A stretch of DNA of 64,000 bases from Sanyastnella coralliicola (GTDB taxonomy: Bacteria; Bacteroidota; Bacteroidia; Flavobacteriales_D; Sanyastnellaceae). How positions within the stretch are numbered: position 1 is the stretch's first letter; every line of letters begins with the position of its first letter. Positions 7,672 through 15,954 of the stretch are shown here, piece by piece. Made by a program: the position numbers and the translations under genes. Location of the stretch: assembly GCF_030845195.1 (NCBI RefSeq), contig NZ_CP132543.1, positions 637,501 through 701,500 of the forward strand, written 5' to 3'. The notes beneath the pieces were generated by a model. The model saw nothing but the letters and a program-made list of their open reading frames with translations. It was not told the DNA's origin and ran no database searches.

Positions 7672-8127
7672 ATGAATAAAACCTGGTTCATTTGTAAAGT
7701 CAAGTTCCTACGTAATACAGACGGGGCAGACTCTCAGGTAACCGAGCAGTTTTTGCTTGATGCCTACAAATATACTGAAGCTGAGACAAGAATGTCGAAG
7801 ATTATGGAGGCTTCAGGACAAACACCATTCGAGATTAAGCAGATCACGAAAACCAACTATGCTGAAGTCATTCACTATGATGATGCAGACTACTGGTTCA
7901 AAGTGAAGGTGTCATTTGTTTCATTCGATGAAGCCTCAGGAAAGGAGAAAGGAGTAAATCAATTCTTCCTTATGTGCGCTGCGGATATCGAAGACGCGAC
8001 AAAGAAAACCCACGACTTATTGAAGTCAACTATCTCAGGCTATGTGATCCCTTCGGTGACCTACACCAAGATTGTCGATGTATTTCCGCTGGATATGGAG
8101 GTTGGCGCTGGTAACGGAGCCATGTGA
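7672..8127 (+). CDS. DUF4494 family protein
   Basis: 151 aa. Matches the Bacteroidota family DUF4494 by its start (TWFICKVKF), middle (ITKTNYAEVIHYDDADYWFKVKVSFVS) and end (IVDVFPLD). The family is common in Bacteroidota genomes, phages and conjugative elements; its biochemical role is not known to me. The ATG follows the tRNA-like element by 11 bp. Overlaps the next gene by 4 bp. Confidence 0.8.
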   Translation: MNKTWFICKVKFLRNTDGADSQVTEQFLLDAYKYTEAETRMSKIMEASGQTPFEIKQITKTNYAEVIHYDDADYWFKVKVSFVSFDEASGKEKGVNQFFLMCAADIEDATKKTHDLLKSTISGYVIPSVTYTKIVDVFPLDMEVGAGNGAM

Positions 8128-8393
8128 TCAACCAACACAACAGGAAAAGATATATGAATCCAGACGCACAAGTACCGACACCCGCAATTGTAAAGGCTCA
8201 GAATGTTGTTGATCACTTCGGGGCCAAGATTGTATTACTGGTGCCAGGAGAAGGAGGAGGAAAGGGATCGCAAGAGACCGTTTACCTCAACAAAGGTGAA
8301 ATCATTCCACAGGATTGGAAGCAGCTGACCTTTCTGAGTGTAACTCCCCTTACCCGCAAGCAAAGAAGAATGCTCAAGAATCGACTCAAGTAA
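8124..8393 (+). CDS. Hypothetical phage protein
   Basis: Up to 89 aa; an internal ATG at 8154 (MNPDAQ) may be the true start, preceded by AGGAAAAG. Very basic C-terminus (RKQRRMLKNRLK), perhaps nucleic-acid binding. No domain recognised. Ends TAATG, coupled to the next gene. Confidence 0.55.
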   Translation: MINQHNRKRYMNPDAQVPTPAIVKAQNVVDHFGAKIVLLVPGEGGGKGSQETVYLNKGEIIPQDWKQLTFLSVTPLTRKQRRMLKNRLK

Positions 8394-8776
8394 TGCACAA
8401 ACGATACAGGGTAATACGAGAGGATAAGAACGAGGTGATAGGTTATTTGTATCACTCAGGAAATGTCTGGGTGTTTGAATATCCTGACGGCAAAAAGAAG
8501 TTCAATATCATTCCTAGAATCATGGACGGGAATGAGTACGTGAAGCTTCGCTACGAAGCCTATTGCGGTATTGATGATTCTGAAGGAAGGAAGATGTATC
8601 AAAATGACGAGGTGCAGAACGGAAACGCTAGAGAAAAGTACCGTATACATTTCTTAGCAGACGTTAACACTTTCGTTCTCTTCAGCCCTAGATATGGTAA
8701 TAAGAGACTACAACCGTGGTACGAACAGTACCTACCCAACCTGAAAGTAGTGAGTAGGCTTGACCCAATACCTTAA
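8393..8776 (+). CDS. YopX-like phage protein
   Basis: 127 aa from the ATG overlapping the previous stop; the frame is open further upstream, but that part overlaps the previous gene. CGIDDSEGRKMYQNDEV matches the YopX signature (GLKDKNGKEIYEGDIV type). YopX proteins are common in temperate phages of Firmicutes and Bacteroidota; function is unclear. Followed by 165 bp without a convincing gene. Confidence 0.6.
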   Translation: MHKRYRVIREDKNEVIGYLYHSGNVWVFEYPDGKKKFNIIPRIMDGNEYVKLRYEAYCGIDDSEGRKMYQNDEVQNGNAREKYRIHFLADVNTFVLFSPRYGNKRLQPWYEQYLPNLKVVSRLDPIP

Positions 8777-8941
8777 TATTGCTATCTTATGCTTTCGGAC
8801 ATTTGCCACTGCTCTCATGGCTTCTCTACCATCTAACGGATAATGCACAGCTAATTCGAAGATCCCGACTCAGATAAGGGGTCAAATGTTAAACTAAACC
8901 GGGGGACTGTAACCACCCTCCAGTTCTAACCATCAATACAG

Positions 8942-9127
8942 ATGCCGCTTGACAATTGCGACGCTAGGGATCGTCTTGAGCTATTGAACAAAATGGCGAT
9001 CTCTTATTTTTCTTCCGAAGGCTTCACAGAGCAGAGTAGGGAAGAACGGAACGAAGAGGTAACTGACTTCTTTATGATCCAAGGAAAGGTGTTAGATGAG
9101 CTTTATGAGGAAGAGGCTACATCATAG
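8942..9127 (+). CDS. Small acidic hypothetical protein
   Basis: 61 aa, strongly acidic (net negative), helical. ATG at 8942 directly after a 165-bp non-coding stretch; followed by a good terminator at 9149-9172. No family recognised. Small acidic phage proteins sometimes mimic DNA, but nothing here proves it. Confidence 0.5.
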   Translation: MPLDNCDARDRLELLNKMAISYFSSEGFTEQSREERNEEVTDFFMIQGKVLDELYEEEATS

Positions 9128-9148
9128 ATTAATCATTCGACTATAAGA

Positions 9149-9172
9149 GGGTTCCAAATGGAGCCCTTTTTT
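9149..9172 (+). terminator. Terminator of the left accessory operon
   Basis: GGGTTCC-aaat-GGAGCCC (one G-U) then six T, 22 bp after the stop of the last rightward gene. Confidence 0.8.
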
Positions 9173-9175
9173 AAT

Positions 9176-9263
9176 ACAAAAAAGCCTGGCGGCAACCAGG
9201 CTTTTCAATGAAAGACGAAAACGTGAAGAAGCAATTCTCACCGAAGCGAGGTACTTGATCTTA
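9176..9263 (-). ncRNA. Candidate phage small RNA B (about 88 nt)
   Basis: Minus-strand promoter-like ATTG-N19-TACATTCG (-7 at 9270-9277, one mismatch to TAnnTTTG) with operator-like repeats, and a strong terminator: AGCCTGG-TTGCCG-CCAGGCT followed by six T at 9183-9178. In between there is no good ORF, but there is a stable hairpin CTCGC-TTCG-GTGAG with a cUUCGg loop (about 9237-9250). Lies in the non-coding gap between convergent operons. Inferred from signals only. Confidence 0.4.
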
Positions 9264-9269
9264 ACATGA

Positions 9270-9312
9270 CGAATGTACAACAATTGCAATGTTATGCAAT
9301 GTGATTGTGTTG
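9270..9312. promoter_or_regulatory. TTGC/GCAA operator site 2 with promoter for small RNA B
   Basis: Plus-strand sequence holds CAATTGCAATGTTATGCAAT and TTGTGTTGCAA, several TTGCA/TGCAA half-sites. Read on the minus strand they fall in the spacer of ATTG-N19-TACATTCG. Confidence 0.45.
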
Positions 9313-9313
9313 C

Positions 9314-9417
9314 AAAAAGAAGGGGCTCCACGATTGGAACCCCTATCAATTAAACTCAATAAAATGCGGTTGATGCCTATTTGACGTACAGTTTTAAAGC
9401 ATTTCAACCCTTTAGCC
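9314..9417 (-). ncRNA. Candidate phage small RNA A (about 100 nt)
   Basis: Minus-strand -7 box TATCTTTG (9423-9430, perfect TAnnTTTG) with ATTG 20 nt upstream (9451-9454), and operator TTGCAAATATGCAATA between them. About 75 nt downstream a terminator follows: GGGGTTCC-aatcgt-GGAGCCCC (one G-U) then TTCTTTTT, ending near 9314. A 62-codon frame here is not protein-like. Together with 9176-9263 it forms two tandem promoter-operator-terminator units. Confidence 0.45.
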
Positions 9418-9422
9418 GAAAC

Positions 9423-9454
9423 CAAAGATATTGCAAATATGCAATACAAGCAAT
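9423..9454 (-). promoter_or_regulatory. Operator site 3 with promoter for small RNA A
   Basis: -7 TATCTTTG at 9423-9430; 16-bp operator TTGCAAATATGCAATA at 9431-9446, identical to 4767-4782; -33 ATTG at 9451-9454. Same relative placement of operator and promoter as at site 1. Confidence 0.55.
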
Positions 9455-9474
9455 TTCAAAACGATATTTTACAA

Positions 9475-9509
9475 TAAAAAAGAGTGTGGCCTACACCCGA
9501 GCCACACTC
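9475..9509 (-). terminator. Terminator of the late (structure-lysis) operon
   Basis: GAGTGTGGC-N10-GCCACACTC, 9 perfect base pairs, followed on the minus strand by TTTTTTATT. Lies 40 bp after the endolysin stop. Confidence 0.85.
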
Positions 9510-9548
9510 CCAGACTAGATAACAGCTAGTGCCATCCATGTCAGTTTT

Positions 9549-10007
9549 CTATTGAGGTTTGTACAGTTCCAAATGGGGAAAATCATCAAATGATTGATCC
9601 ACAGATATCTGTCCGTCCATATCCCAATCACCACCCCAACGTAGTCGGTGTTCGATTTCTCCGGCGTTGTACAATAGATCAGCTGCACACATGAGATACC
9701 CAGCGATGAACGACAGGGTTGGTCTGTGCCATGTGGTGCCCTTTTCTGACGAGTGGAAGTCGGTAGCTTCAGCTGGAAGCCTGAGGTGTTTCGACTTCTT
9801 TCTATGTTCTGGCTTGCGAGGGTCAAGTCTGCTTTTTCCATCCAGGAAGTAAGCTAGTTGGGTCTCTCTGTCTCTGTGAGCCTCATGAATCCCGTAGTCT
9901 ACTGGGATGGACTTTATTGCCAACTCGTGAATACGACGAAGGTCTGGGTGGCATTGCTCAAGACAAGCTTTTGATTTACGTCCAAAAAAATACTTCTGCT
10001 CGATCAT
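9549..10007 (-). CDS. Endolysin, M15-family L-alanyl-D-glutamate peptidase
   Basis: 152 aa. The T5-endolysin/VanY-like (M15C) zinc site can be seen: His74 and Asp83 in KHLRLPAEATD, and His145 in FPHLEL, after the WGGDWD motif (residues 124-129). The enzyme cuts the L-Ala-D-Glu bond of peptidoglycan peptides. No signal peptide, so it needs a holin; the adjacent upstream gene encodes one candidate. Last gene of the late operon. Confidence 0.88.
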   Translation of the reverse strand: MIEQKYFFGRKSKACLEQCHPDLRRIHELAIKSIPVDYGIHEAHRDRETQLAYFLDGKSRLDPRKPEHRKKSKHLRLPAEATDFHSSEKGTTWHRPTLSFIAGYLMCAADLLYNAGEIEHRLRWGGDWDMDGQISVDQSFDDFPHLELYKPQ

Positions 10008-10249
10008 ACCTCATCGGTTTTATCTAGTTCCTCTTTGTCTTGTCGGGATTCACGAAGACGTTTCTGACGTGTAGCCAGAGCTCGCTCGATGTTGTACCAT
10101 GCTAGGCATAGTATTCCAATTACACCCGCGATAGTTGGTAGCTTCTCACTGATCAAGGCGGTAACCCATCCCAATACAATTGTATTGTTGATTTGTGGCT
10201 CCAGCTTGACTAGGAGTTGATTGATGACTTGTAGTTTTCCGTGTAGCAT
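10004..10249 (-). CDS. Holin candidate (single membrane segment)
   Basis: 81 aa: amphipathic N-terminus, hydrophobic segment at about residues 36-55 (LPTIAGVIGILCLAWYNI), then a highly charged C-terminal tail. Overlaps the endolysin by 4 bp. Position and topology fit a holin of the one-TM type; compare the 193-aa holin-like protein at 4121-4702. Confidence 0.6.
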   Translation of the reverse strand: MLHGKLQVINQLLVKLEPQINNTIVLGWVTALISEKLPTIAGVIGILCLAWYNIERALATRQKRLRESRQDKEELDKTDEV

Positions 10250-12576
10250 TAGACTATTGTATCGTGTAGTTCCATCAGTTTGAAGGAGGCGCTATTGCGC
10301 TTCACATCAAGCGATAAGGACTGAATCATAAATTGCTGACCTTCGAAGGTGATCTGGTAGTGGGGGAAGATGGTCCCCTTTGCAGATGCGTTGAATGTGG
10401 CACGAGCTGCTGAGTGCTGAGCCGCAATTGCGTCACCTAGATTGTTGATCAAGCCGCCAGTTGAAAGGTCTAATCCTTCGCTACTTTTCGTCCAGCTATG
10501 TATTGGGTATCCTTCAGCGTCTAAGAATTGATTCTCTACGCAATGAGGAAGCCCTTTGAGTTCTTCAGTAGATCCGAACTCCACTTCGTGTTCTAGTCTT
10601 CTTCGTTTCCCCGAGTTATTGTCAACTACTGTGAGGTCATCTTTCTTATCGTCGTCCCCGTCAATGAACTGAAGAGAGAGCTCTTTGATATAGATGCCGT
10701 CTACCTCCAATGCGTCGGCCGCAGTATCAACGTAGAGACCCCATACGCGTACCATGACATCCACCTCTTCCACATGGTCGTAAGTACCGTCTAGGTTTGC
10801 TATTCCAAAGTCTATTGGTTCAGTCAGTCGTTCTCCTGTTACACTGTCCTGAGAGTTGACCCACTGAGCAATGGTTTCGATATCCGTTCCCGTTGAGTTG
10901 TGGATTGAATGTCCTTGCCATTCTCCGTTCTTCTTGAAGGAGAGGGGACCAACTAGAATCTCGTAGTACACGCGGAAGACAGGGACCACATCTGAAAGGT
11001 TGAGGATTTGCCATTCGATTTTGAATAACAATCGCTTCCCCTGGATATCGGATTTCTTGACCTTGATAACCTTACTCTTTATGTGAGGATCGGTCGTGGC
11101 CAGATCATAGGTGGCTTGTACGTTCTTATCTCGAATGATAGGGTAAGAGCCCTGGTTGAAGTTGATTCGCTCACCTGTATTGAGAGGGTTCTCGTAGTAT
11201 GGAAACTCTTCAATAGTCGCGTTCCCTTGCCATTGCTGGAGAGCGCCGTCATCCCAGGCCTCCTCTTTGGTTGGGTTGATGACAACCTCCGGATTCTTCT
11301 GGTAGTTGAACTTTGTTTCTACTCTTCCGGCTGGCTGTTTCCATCGATAACTTCCTGCATTGTCGATGTAGTCATGGTCTGCACCGTTACCTATACCATC
11401 CAATGTCTTTGTGAGGTCTTGGTTTGATAGAACCCAGTTCTCGGTAATACCTGGAATGAGCCCTGTCGTGAGGTAATAGAACGGCACGTTACCTGTGTAC
11501 TTCTCGACTGATCTGAGATATAGGTCCGTTCCAACTTTCATAAGCTGAAGCTTCGCTGAGGCGAGAACCATTTCTAAGATCTCGTAAACACTTTTCGCTT
11601 CTCCCTTTGCATCAAAGAATCTATTGAGGTCTAACCTCATCTCGTTTGTGGAAGGAGTTGTGGATGTTCCGGCAGGACGAATGCTATTGAACACATAGAG
11701 CTTAGGCTGTTGGATGAAGTACATTTCGTCCACCTCCATGAAGACTCTTCGAATGAAGTCGGTCAGGTTGATGCTCGTATGGTTGTAGTTCCTCCCTAAA
11801 CGGTCGGTCATCTGCTTGTTCTTCAGGAAAGCAAGTTGATCAACGGCAATGATCTTGTATGTCTGTTGTCCTGCGGCTTTATAGGTTTGTGAAAGCCCTT
11901 CACTTTGGATTACGCCATAGAAGAGGGGAGTAGCCGGTGAACCCTTGGTAACTTCAAGAAAGTATGTTCCGTCGTCTGCGTTGACTAGGTCTGCAAACTG
12001 GTTGTCAGTTTGAGCGCGTAGGCTCAATGAAGCGCGAGCCCCTCGGATTGGTTTTAAGAAGTCCTTGTCTTCGTCATCCCACTCAATCTTGAGCGGGCTA
12101 CCTGCTCCGCATATTTCAATCTCAGCACCAGCGTACCCAACGTTTCGGATGTTAACGAAGACTGGATTGCCGTCGATGTCATCGAATTGAAGTTTCCACT
12201 TGATAGGAGCTAGACTGCCGTCACGAACTACGAACTGGTGACTCCATGTAGTTCCAGGGTAATTTGAGTCGCTGAACACGAGTGTGTGAAGCCCCACCGT
12301 CAAGTTCTGGAGTCTGAGCTTGCCAGTGCCGTCGTGTGACGATGCTGAGCCTCCATCGATTGTATATGCGAGGTTGTTTAAGTCGCCGTTATAGGTGAAC
12401 TCGATTAGGGTGATGTTGATGCCAGTGAGGTTGTCACTGTAGCCGTGTGGTGTAAGCACCTGCAGCAACGGGTAAAAGTCCCCGTCTTCATGGTCGAAGT
12501 GGTCCTTATAAGTGTCGTCGTCATAGATCGTCCTGACTATGCCGTGGTGGATGTGTGTCTCTACTATCGTTGGCAT
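10249..12576 (-). CDS. Tail tip / host-recognition structural protein
   Basis: 775 aa, directly after the tape measure gene and before the lysis genes, the usual place of distal tail, tail-associated and receptor-binding proteins. Mostly beta-rich with repeated Ig-like stretches (for example residues 35-125 and 520-640). No collagen-like or coiled-coil shaft. No known domain recognised with certainty; as the only large tail-tip gene it must combine several functions that other phages split. Confidence 0.65.
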   Translation of the reverse strand: MPTIVETHIHHGIVRTIYDDDTYKDHFDHEDGDFYPLLQVLTPHGYSDNLTGINITLIEFTYNGDLNNLAYTIDGGSASSHDGTGKLRLQNLTVGLHTLVFSDSNYPGTTWSHQFVVRDGSLAPIKWKLQFDDIDGNPVFVNIRNVGYAGAEIEICGAGSPLKIEWDDEDKDFLKPIRGARASLSLRAQTDNQFADLVNADDGTYFLEVTKGSPATPLFYGVIQSEGLSQTYKAAGQQTYKIIAVDQLAFLKNKQMTDRLGRNYNHTSINLTDFIRRVFMEVDEMYFIQQPKLYVFNSIRPAGTSTTPSTNEMRLDLNRFFDAKGEAKSVYEILEMVLASAKLQLMKVGTDLYLRSVEKYTGNVPFYYLTTGLIPGITENWVLSNQDLTKTLDGIGNGADHDYIDNAGSYRWKQPAGRVETKFNYQKNPEVVINPTKEEAWDDGALQQWQGNATIEEFPYYENPLNTGERINFNQGSYPIIRDKNVQATYDLATTDPHIKSKVIKVKKSDIQGKRLLFKIEWQILNLSDVVPVFRVYYEILVGPLSFKKNGEWQGHSIHNSTGTDIETIAQWVNSQDSVTGERLTEPIDFGIANLDGTYDHVEEVDVMVRVWGLYVDTAADALEVDGIYIKELSLQFIDGDDDKKDDLTVVDNNSGKRRRLEHEVEFGSTEELKGLPHCVENQFLDAEGYPIHSWTKSSEGLDLSTGGLINNLGDAIAAQHSAARATFNASAKGTIFPHYQITFEGQQFMIQSLSLDVKRNSASFKLMELHDTIV

Positions 12577-15233
12577 CAGGTTGAGATTTGATCGATGTCG
12601 TCTTGATTCTGTAGTACGGCTCGAAGCTTTGTGCCGTCGATTTCGAACTCACCATGAACGTGAGTTGAAGCACCGCCGCCCATCATTGAGGCGAACTTGC
12701 CCATCTTTTCGAATGGAATAATCATCTCTTTTCCTGAAGGGTTGTCACCTAGAAGCGCGAGCGTTGGCCCGGTTACCATACCACCCTCTGCGAATGCTGT
12801 AACGAAGCCTTCAAGCATTGAGAGACCGGCCACGATTAGCGCAGGGGTGGCGAGACCTCCAGAGGCTAGGTTTGCTCCGTTCGTTGGGGAGGTGGCGTTC
12901 GCGATTACGTTCGCCTTTGCAATCTGAATAACCTGAGAAATGATTTGCTTAGCGATTCCTCGCATGGCTTCTGCGGCAGTCTTTTGACCTGTTACGATTT
13001 GAGCGATGGATGACCCAACTGCGGTTCCATATTGTTCAGCGATTGCGGCAGTTTTCATTAACTCTTCCTGAAAAGCTTGTTCGGCATCAATCTGAGCTTG
13101 CTTGTCCTCTAGGTGCTGCGCCAAGTCTGCATTGATTTGAGCCTCTTCTTCCGGGTCGTTGAACTCCTCATCTTCAATTGTTGCGAACTGTGGATCATAC
13201 AAATTCGGATTGACTGAAGGGGAGGTGGTTAGAATCTCATATGCAGAAGTCATTGACCCGTTGAGCCCTTCCCATGAGTCTCTCAATTGGTCAACCTTGT
13301 CCTTCTGATTACCTAGATTAGTCTGTACCTCTTCTTCCTTCTTTGTTAAGTTATCGAGCTGAACACGAAGGCTATCTGCGTGAGATGCTAGTTCCTGGTA
13401 TTGGTCGCTGCCCTCTGACAGTTTTCGTTGTGCGAGAAGAGTTCCTTTCAACTCATCTTTGAGTGAAGCAACTTTGTCTGCGGTCGATTGCACCGAGTCT
13501 CCAGACGTTTCAATGTCTGTGATCTTTTGAGCGAATCCTGCAGCAGCCAGTTCGGCGGCTTCAAAATCGCTCACCATTCGAACCATTTTATTCGAAATCC
13601 CTCCTGTAAAAGCCTCCGGATCATTCAGTCGATCACGAACATCCTCAATGTCATGTCCCCACGCCTCAAACTGGATACGAATGTTCTCCATTAGCCCAAT
13701 TTGCTGTTCAAGAGAGTTCTGGTAGACTTTTGCTTGGGCTGCCTTCAGTATAGATTCTTGGTAAAGGTCCGTCGCAGCTTTGAGTTCATTGATTTTTGAC
13801 TTCTCAATGTCAAGGTTCCCAAAATACTCCGGCGCAATTGATTGAAGCCTTTCTAGTGCAGCCTTTCTTTTGTCTAGGCTGATATTGAGGTCTTGCGCGA
13901 CCTCCGATAGTCTTTGGACTTCCGCGCCTTCTTTAGCGGCCTCCACTTGGGCTTGTTTCGTGGCCTGGTTCAGGGTGTGTTGAGCTTTAGCTGCTGAGTC
14001 TAGCGACGAAGTGTAAGTTGTGACGGCAAGGGTCACAACGGCAAGGGCAGCAACAAATAAACCTGCGGGGTTTGCCCTCATCGTTAGGTTGAGTGTTCGA
14101 ACCGCCTTGGTGATTTTCGAGAAAGCAACTAAGGCCGGACCAGCCGCTGCGGCCACTCCTCCTAGAACGAGCACGGTGTTTTGTGTTTGGGGTGATAACT
14201 CGCTAAATGAGGTTGCTAGGGCCCCAACCTGTTCAACGGTTGCAATGATTGCAGGTGCCAGCGCTTTCCCTAGCTTGAGCTGCATCCCCTCGATAGCAGA
14301 CTCTGTTCGCTTAATAGATCCCTGAGCAGTATCATCCATGATCGCGGCCATCTCAGCCGCGCTACCCGAAGCTGCTTCAAATTGCTTAGTGAGTTCTCTT
14401 GTCGGCTCTACGCCATTAGCAAGGACAACCAAGGCACTTTGGGCATTTCGCCCCACTTTTGCTTGGGCGTCAGCGAGCGTAATACCTTGGGCGGCCATTT
14501 CTTCTATGGACCCGCTTACACCCCCTGCTTCACTTCCTAGTTCGTTGATTATTCTACGAAGAGATGTCCCTGCTGCTGAACCTTTGATACCTGCATTGGC
14601 AAGTGTGCCCAATTGAGCGGTTACCTCTTCGATGGGAATACCTGCGGCGTTTGCAACCGGAGCGACAATTTTCATGGCTTCTGCGAACGATTCCATGTCC
14701 AGAGCAGAAGAAGAGAATGAAGCCGCCATGACGTCGGTCACTCTTGAGGTCTCTCTTGAGTCTAACTCGAAGGCACTTAAAGTACTACCCGCAACTTCTG
14801 CCGCTCTAGCGAGATCACTACCTGTAGCCTGTGCCAACTGGAGTGTTGCTTCCGTTACATTGGTGATATCTTTAGCAGAGAAGCCGAGCTTCGCAAACTC
14901 TACTTGAAGCTGAGCAACTTCAGAAGCTGTGAAGCGAGTACTGCTTCCTAGAGACATTGCATTTTCCTGAAGCGCTTGAAATTCTGCGCCGGTGGCTCCT
15001 GAAACGGCTTGAACTTTCGCCATCTCTTCTTCAAAATCCTTGAAGACATTGAATGCAGTGGCGCCCAGCAAGGTTAGAGGCGCAGTCACACCAACCGTAA
15101 GTTGCTTTCCGAGTTTGTTCGCTCTCTTCTCCAGGTTGACCATATTACGGTCCATGGACTGAAGAGCCGACTCAAACTCAGACTTGTTCGCCGTAATGGC
15201 TAGGGCTAATGTCGCTAGTGTCTTACTTGCCAT
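12576..15233 (-). CDS. Tail tape measure protein
   Basis: 885 aa, TP901-type core. Residues 1-50 begin LATLALAITANKSEFESALQ and NMVNLEKRANKLG; 80-330 is the helical core (FQALQENAMSLGSSTRFTASEVAQLQVEFAKLGFS); hydrophobic stretches near 350-405 and 770-810 fit channel-forming parts; 570-660 is coiled coil. Length predicts a tail of moderate length (about 130 nm by the usual 0.15 nm per residue, an estimate). Overlaps the GT stop by 11 bp. Confidence 0.9.
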   Translation of the reverse strand: MASKTLATLALAITANKSEFESALQSMDRNMVNLEKRANKLGKQLTVGVTAPLTLLGATAFNVFKDFEEEMAKVQAVSGATGAEFQALQENAMSLGSSTRFTASEVAQLQVEFAKLGFSAKDITNVTEATLQLAQATGSDLARAAEVAGSTLSAFELDSRETSRVTDVMAASFSSSALDMESFAEAMKIVAPVANAAGIPIEEVTAQLGTLANAGIKGSAAGTSLRRIINELGSEAGGVSGSIEEMAAQGITLADAQAKVGRNAQSALVVLANGVEPTRELTKQFEAASGSAAEMAAIMDDTAQGSIKRTESAIEGMQLKLGKALAPAIIATVEQVGALATSFSELSPQTQNTVLVLGGVAAAAGPALVAFSKITKAVRTLNLTMRANPAGLFVAALAVVTLAVTTYTSSLDSAAKAQHTLNQATKQAQVEAAKEGAEVQRLSEVAQDLNISLDKRKAALERLQSIAPEYFGNLDIEKSKINELKAATDLYQESILKAAQAKVYQNSLEQQIGLMENIRIQFEAWGHDIEDVRDRLNDPEAFTGGISNKMVRMVSDFEAAELAAAGFAQKITDIETSGDSVQSTADKVASLKDELKGTLLAQRKLSEGSDQYQELASHADSLRVQLDNLTKKEEEVQTNLGNQKDKVDQLRDSWEGLNGSMTSAYEILTTSPSVNPNLYDPQFATIEDEEFNDPEEEAQINADLAQHLEDKQAQIDAEQAFQEELMKTAAIAEQYGTAVGSSIAQIVTGQKTAAEAMRGIAKQIISQVIQIAKANVIANATSPTNGANLASGGLATPALIVAGLSMLEGFVTAFAEGGMVTGPTLALLGDNPSGKEMIIPFEKMGKFASMMGGGASTHVHGEFEIDGTKLRAVLQNQDDIDQIST

Positions 15234-15573
15234 TCTGCTTGTTTCTTTTTGCTCGTCTAGCTAAGAACTCTTCTTTGCTGAATTGTAGAGCATGCTTTGG
15301 CCTCTTCGGTGCATAGTATTGAGGCATGAAGTCGACAGCTGTGTAAGCTCTGCCTCTCCTCTTGTTTGAGTTCACCAGAAAGGCTAAATGCTGTGAGCTT
15401 CTTATGTATTGATTCTGTTCTCTGTTGAACACCCTTTGCTTCAAGTGATATACTTGAGCAATAGTGTATTCCCAGTACTTGTCAGGGTCGACTCCGTTTT
15501 CAATAGCGGAGGCGTAGTGCTCCGCGAGTGTCAGCTTTCGGACTGACCCTGTGCTTCCTCCGGAGCCTTCTTC
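15223..15573 (-). CDS. T domain of tail chaperone, made by -1 frameshift as GT fusion
   Basis: No independent start is convincing. The frame is open from the slippery heptamer at 15573-15579 down to the stop at 15223: 116 codons beginning EEGSGGSTGS and continuing WEYTIAQVYHLKQRVFN. A -1 slip from the upstream gene gives a 225-aa GT protein (109 + 116 residues). The T part is basic at its end and is expected to bind the tape measure, as in lambda. Confidence 0.8.
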   Translation of the reverse strand, partial: EEGSGGSTGSVRKLTLAEHYASAIENGVDPDKYWEYTIAQVYHLKQRVFNREQNQYIRSSQHLAFLVNSNKRRGRAYTAVDFMPQYYAPKRPKHALQFSKEEFLARRAKRNKQNGK

Positions 15574-15899
15574 TTTCCCAACAGGTTAGCCTCCGCAATT
15601 GCTTTAGCTAAAAGATCTCCTTGTTCTTTCGGAAGATCATCTAGCCGGGCTATTGTCACATCCAGACGAACGCTTTTGGCTTTTTCGAAGTCTCCATTGA
15701 GAATGTGGGTTCTTCGAATTGCTCCTGCCACTAGCGCACCAGCTGAATCAAGAGGGTTACTCTTGATGTGCTCGTAGAACTCCCCTAATTCCATATTGAG
15801 GATTTGCAGTGTTTCGCGAACTGCGCTCATGCAGAACTTCAATTTCACTTCCTCTTCTCCGAGTGTAATCGTACACTCTCCTTTCATTGTGTTGTCCAT
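15531..15899 (-). CDS. Tail assembly chaperone (gpG analogue)
   Basis: 122 aa, acidic, helical, placed between tail tube and tape measure as lambda gpG. Near its end, codons TTG GGA AAG carry the heptamer GGGAAAG in the G_GGA_AAG phase needed for -1 slippage, so a minority of ribosomes would make the GT form. C-terminal tail KKKAPEEAQGQSES is flexible. Confidence 0.8.
   Translation of the reverse strand: MDNTMKGECTITLGEEEVKLKFCMSAVRETLQILNMELGEFYEHIKSNPLDSAGALVAGAIRRTHILNGDFEKAKSVRLDVTIARLDDLPKEQGDLLAKAIAEANLLGKKKAPEEAQGQSES
15573..15579 (-). promoter_or_regulatory. -1 ribosomal frameshift site GGGAAAG
   Basis: The heptamer is in the right phase (G_GGA_AAG) and is the same one used in lambda G/T. 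It lies 45 nt before the zero-frame stop, and the -1 frame is open for 116 codons past it. Confidence 0.8.
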
Positions 15900-15918
15900 A
15901 ATTGGGTGTATGAGATTA

Positions 15919-15946
15919 CCCAGCCGAGAGGGCTCCCTCGGCTGGG
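15919..15946 (-). other. Stem-loop after the tail tube gene
   Basis: CCCAGCCGAG pairs perfectly with CTCGGCTGGG (10 bp). No T-run follows on the minus strand, so it is not a plain terminator; it may protect the 3' end of an abundant mRNA or lower read-through into the chaperone gene. A like stem follows the capsid gene. Confidence 0.65.
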
Positions 15947-15954
15947 ATTCTTAA

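Noticed and set aside
8777-8941. Possible tRNA-Tyr-like sequence (GGGGGACTGTAACCACCC)
   Set aside because: The loop looks like a GTA anticodon loop, but the stem does not pair and no acceptor or T arm surrounds it. No gene or clear structure is seen in this 165-bp gap.
9122-9449. Leftward ORFs of 75 and 62 codons in the gap before the late terminator
   Set aside because: They run through terminators and operators and have no protein-like pattern.
15223-15444. Independent 73-aa gene
   Set aside because: Only a TTG start; the frame continues upstream to the slippery site, so it is the end of the frameshift product.
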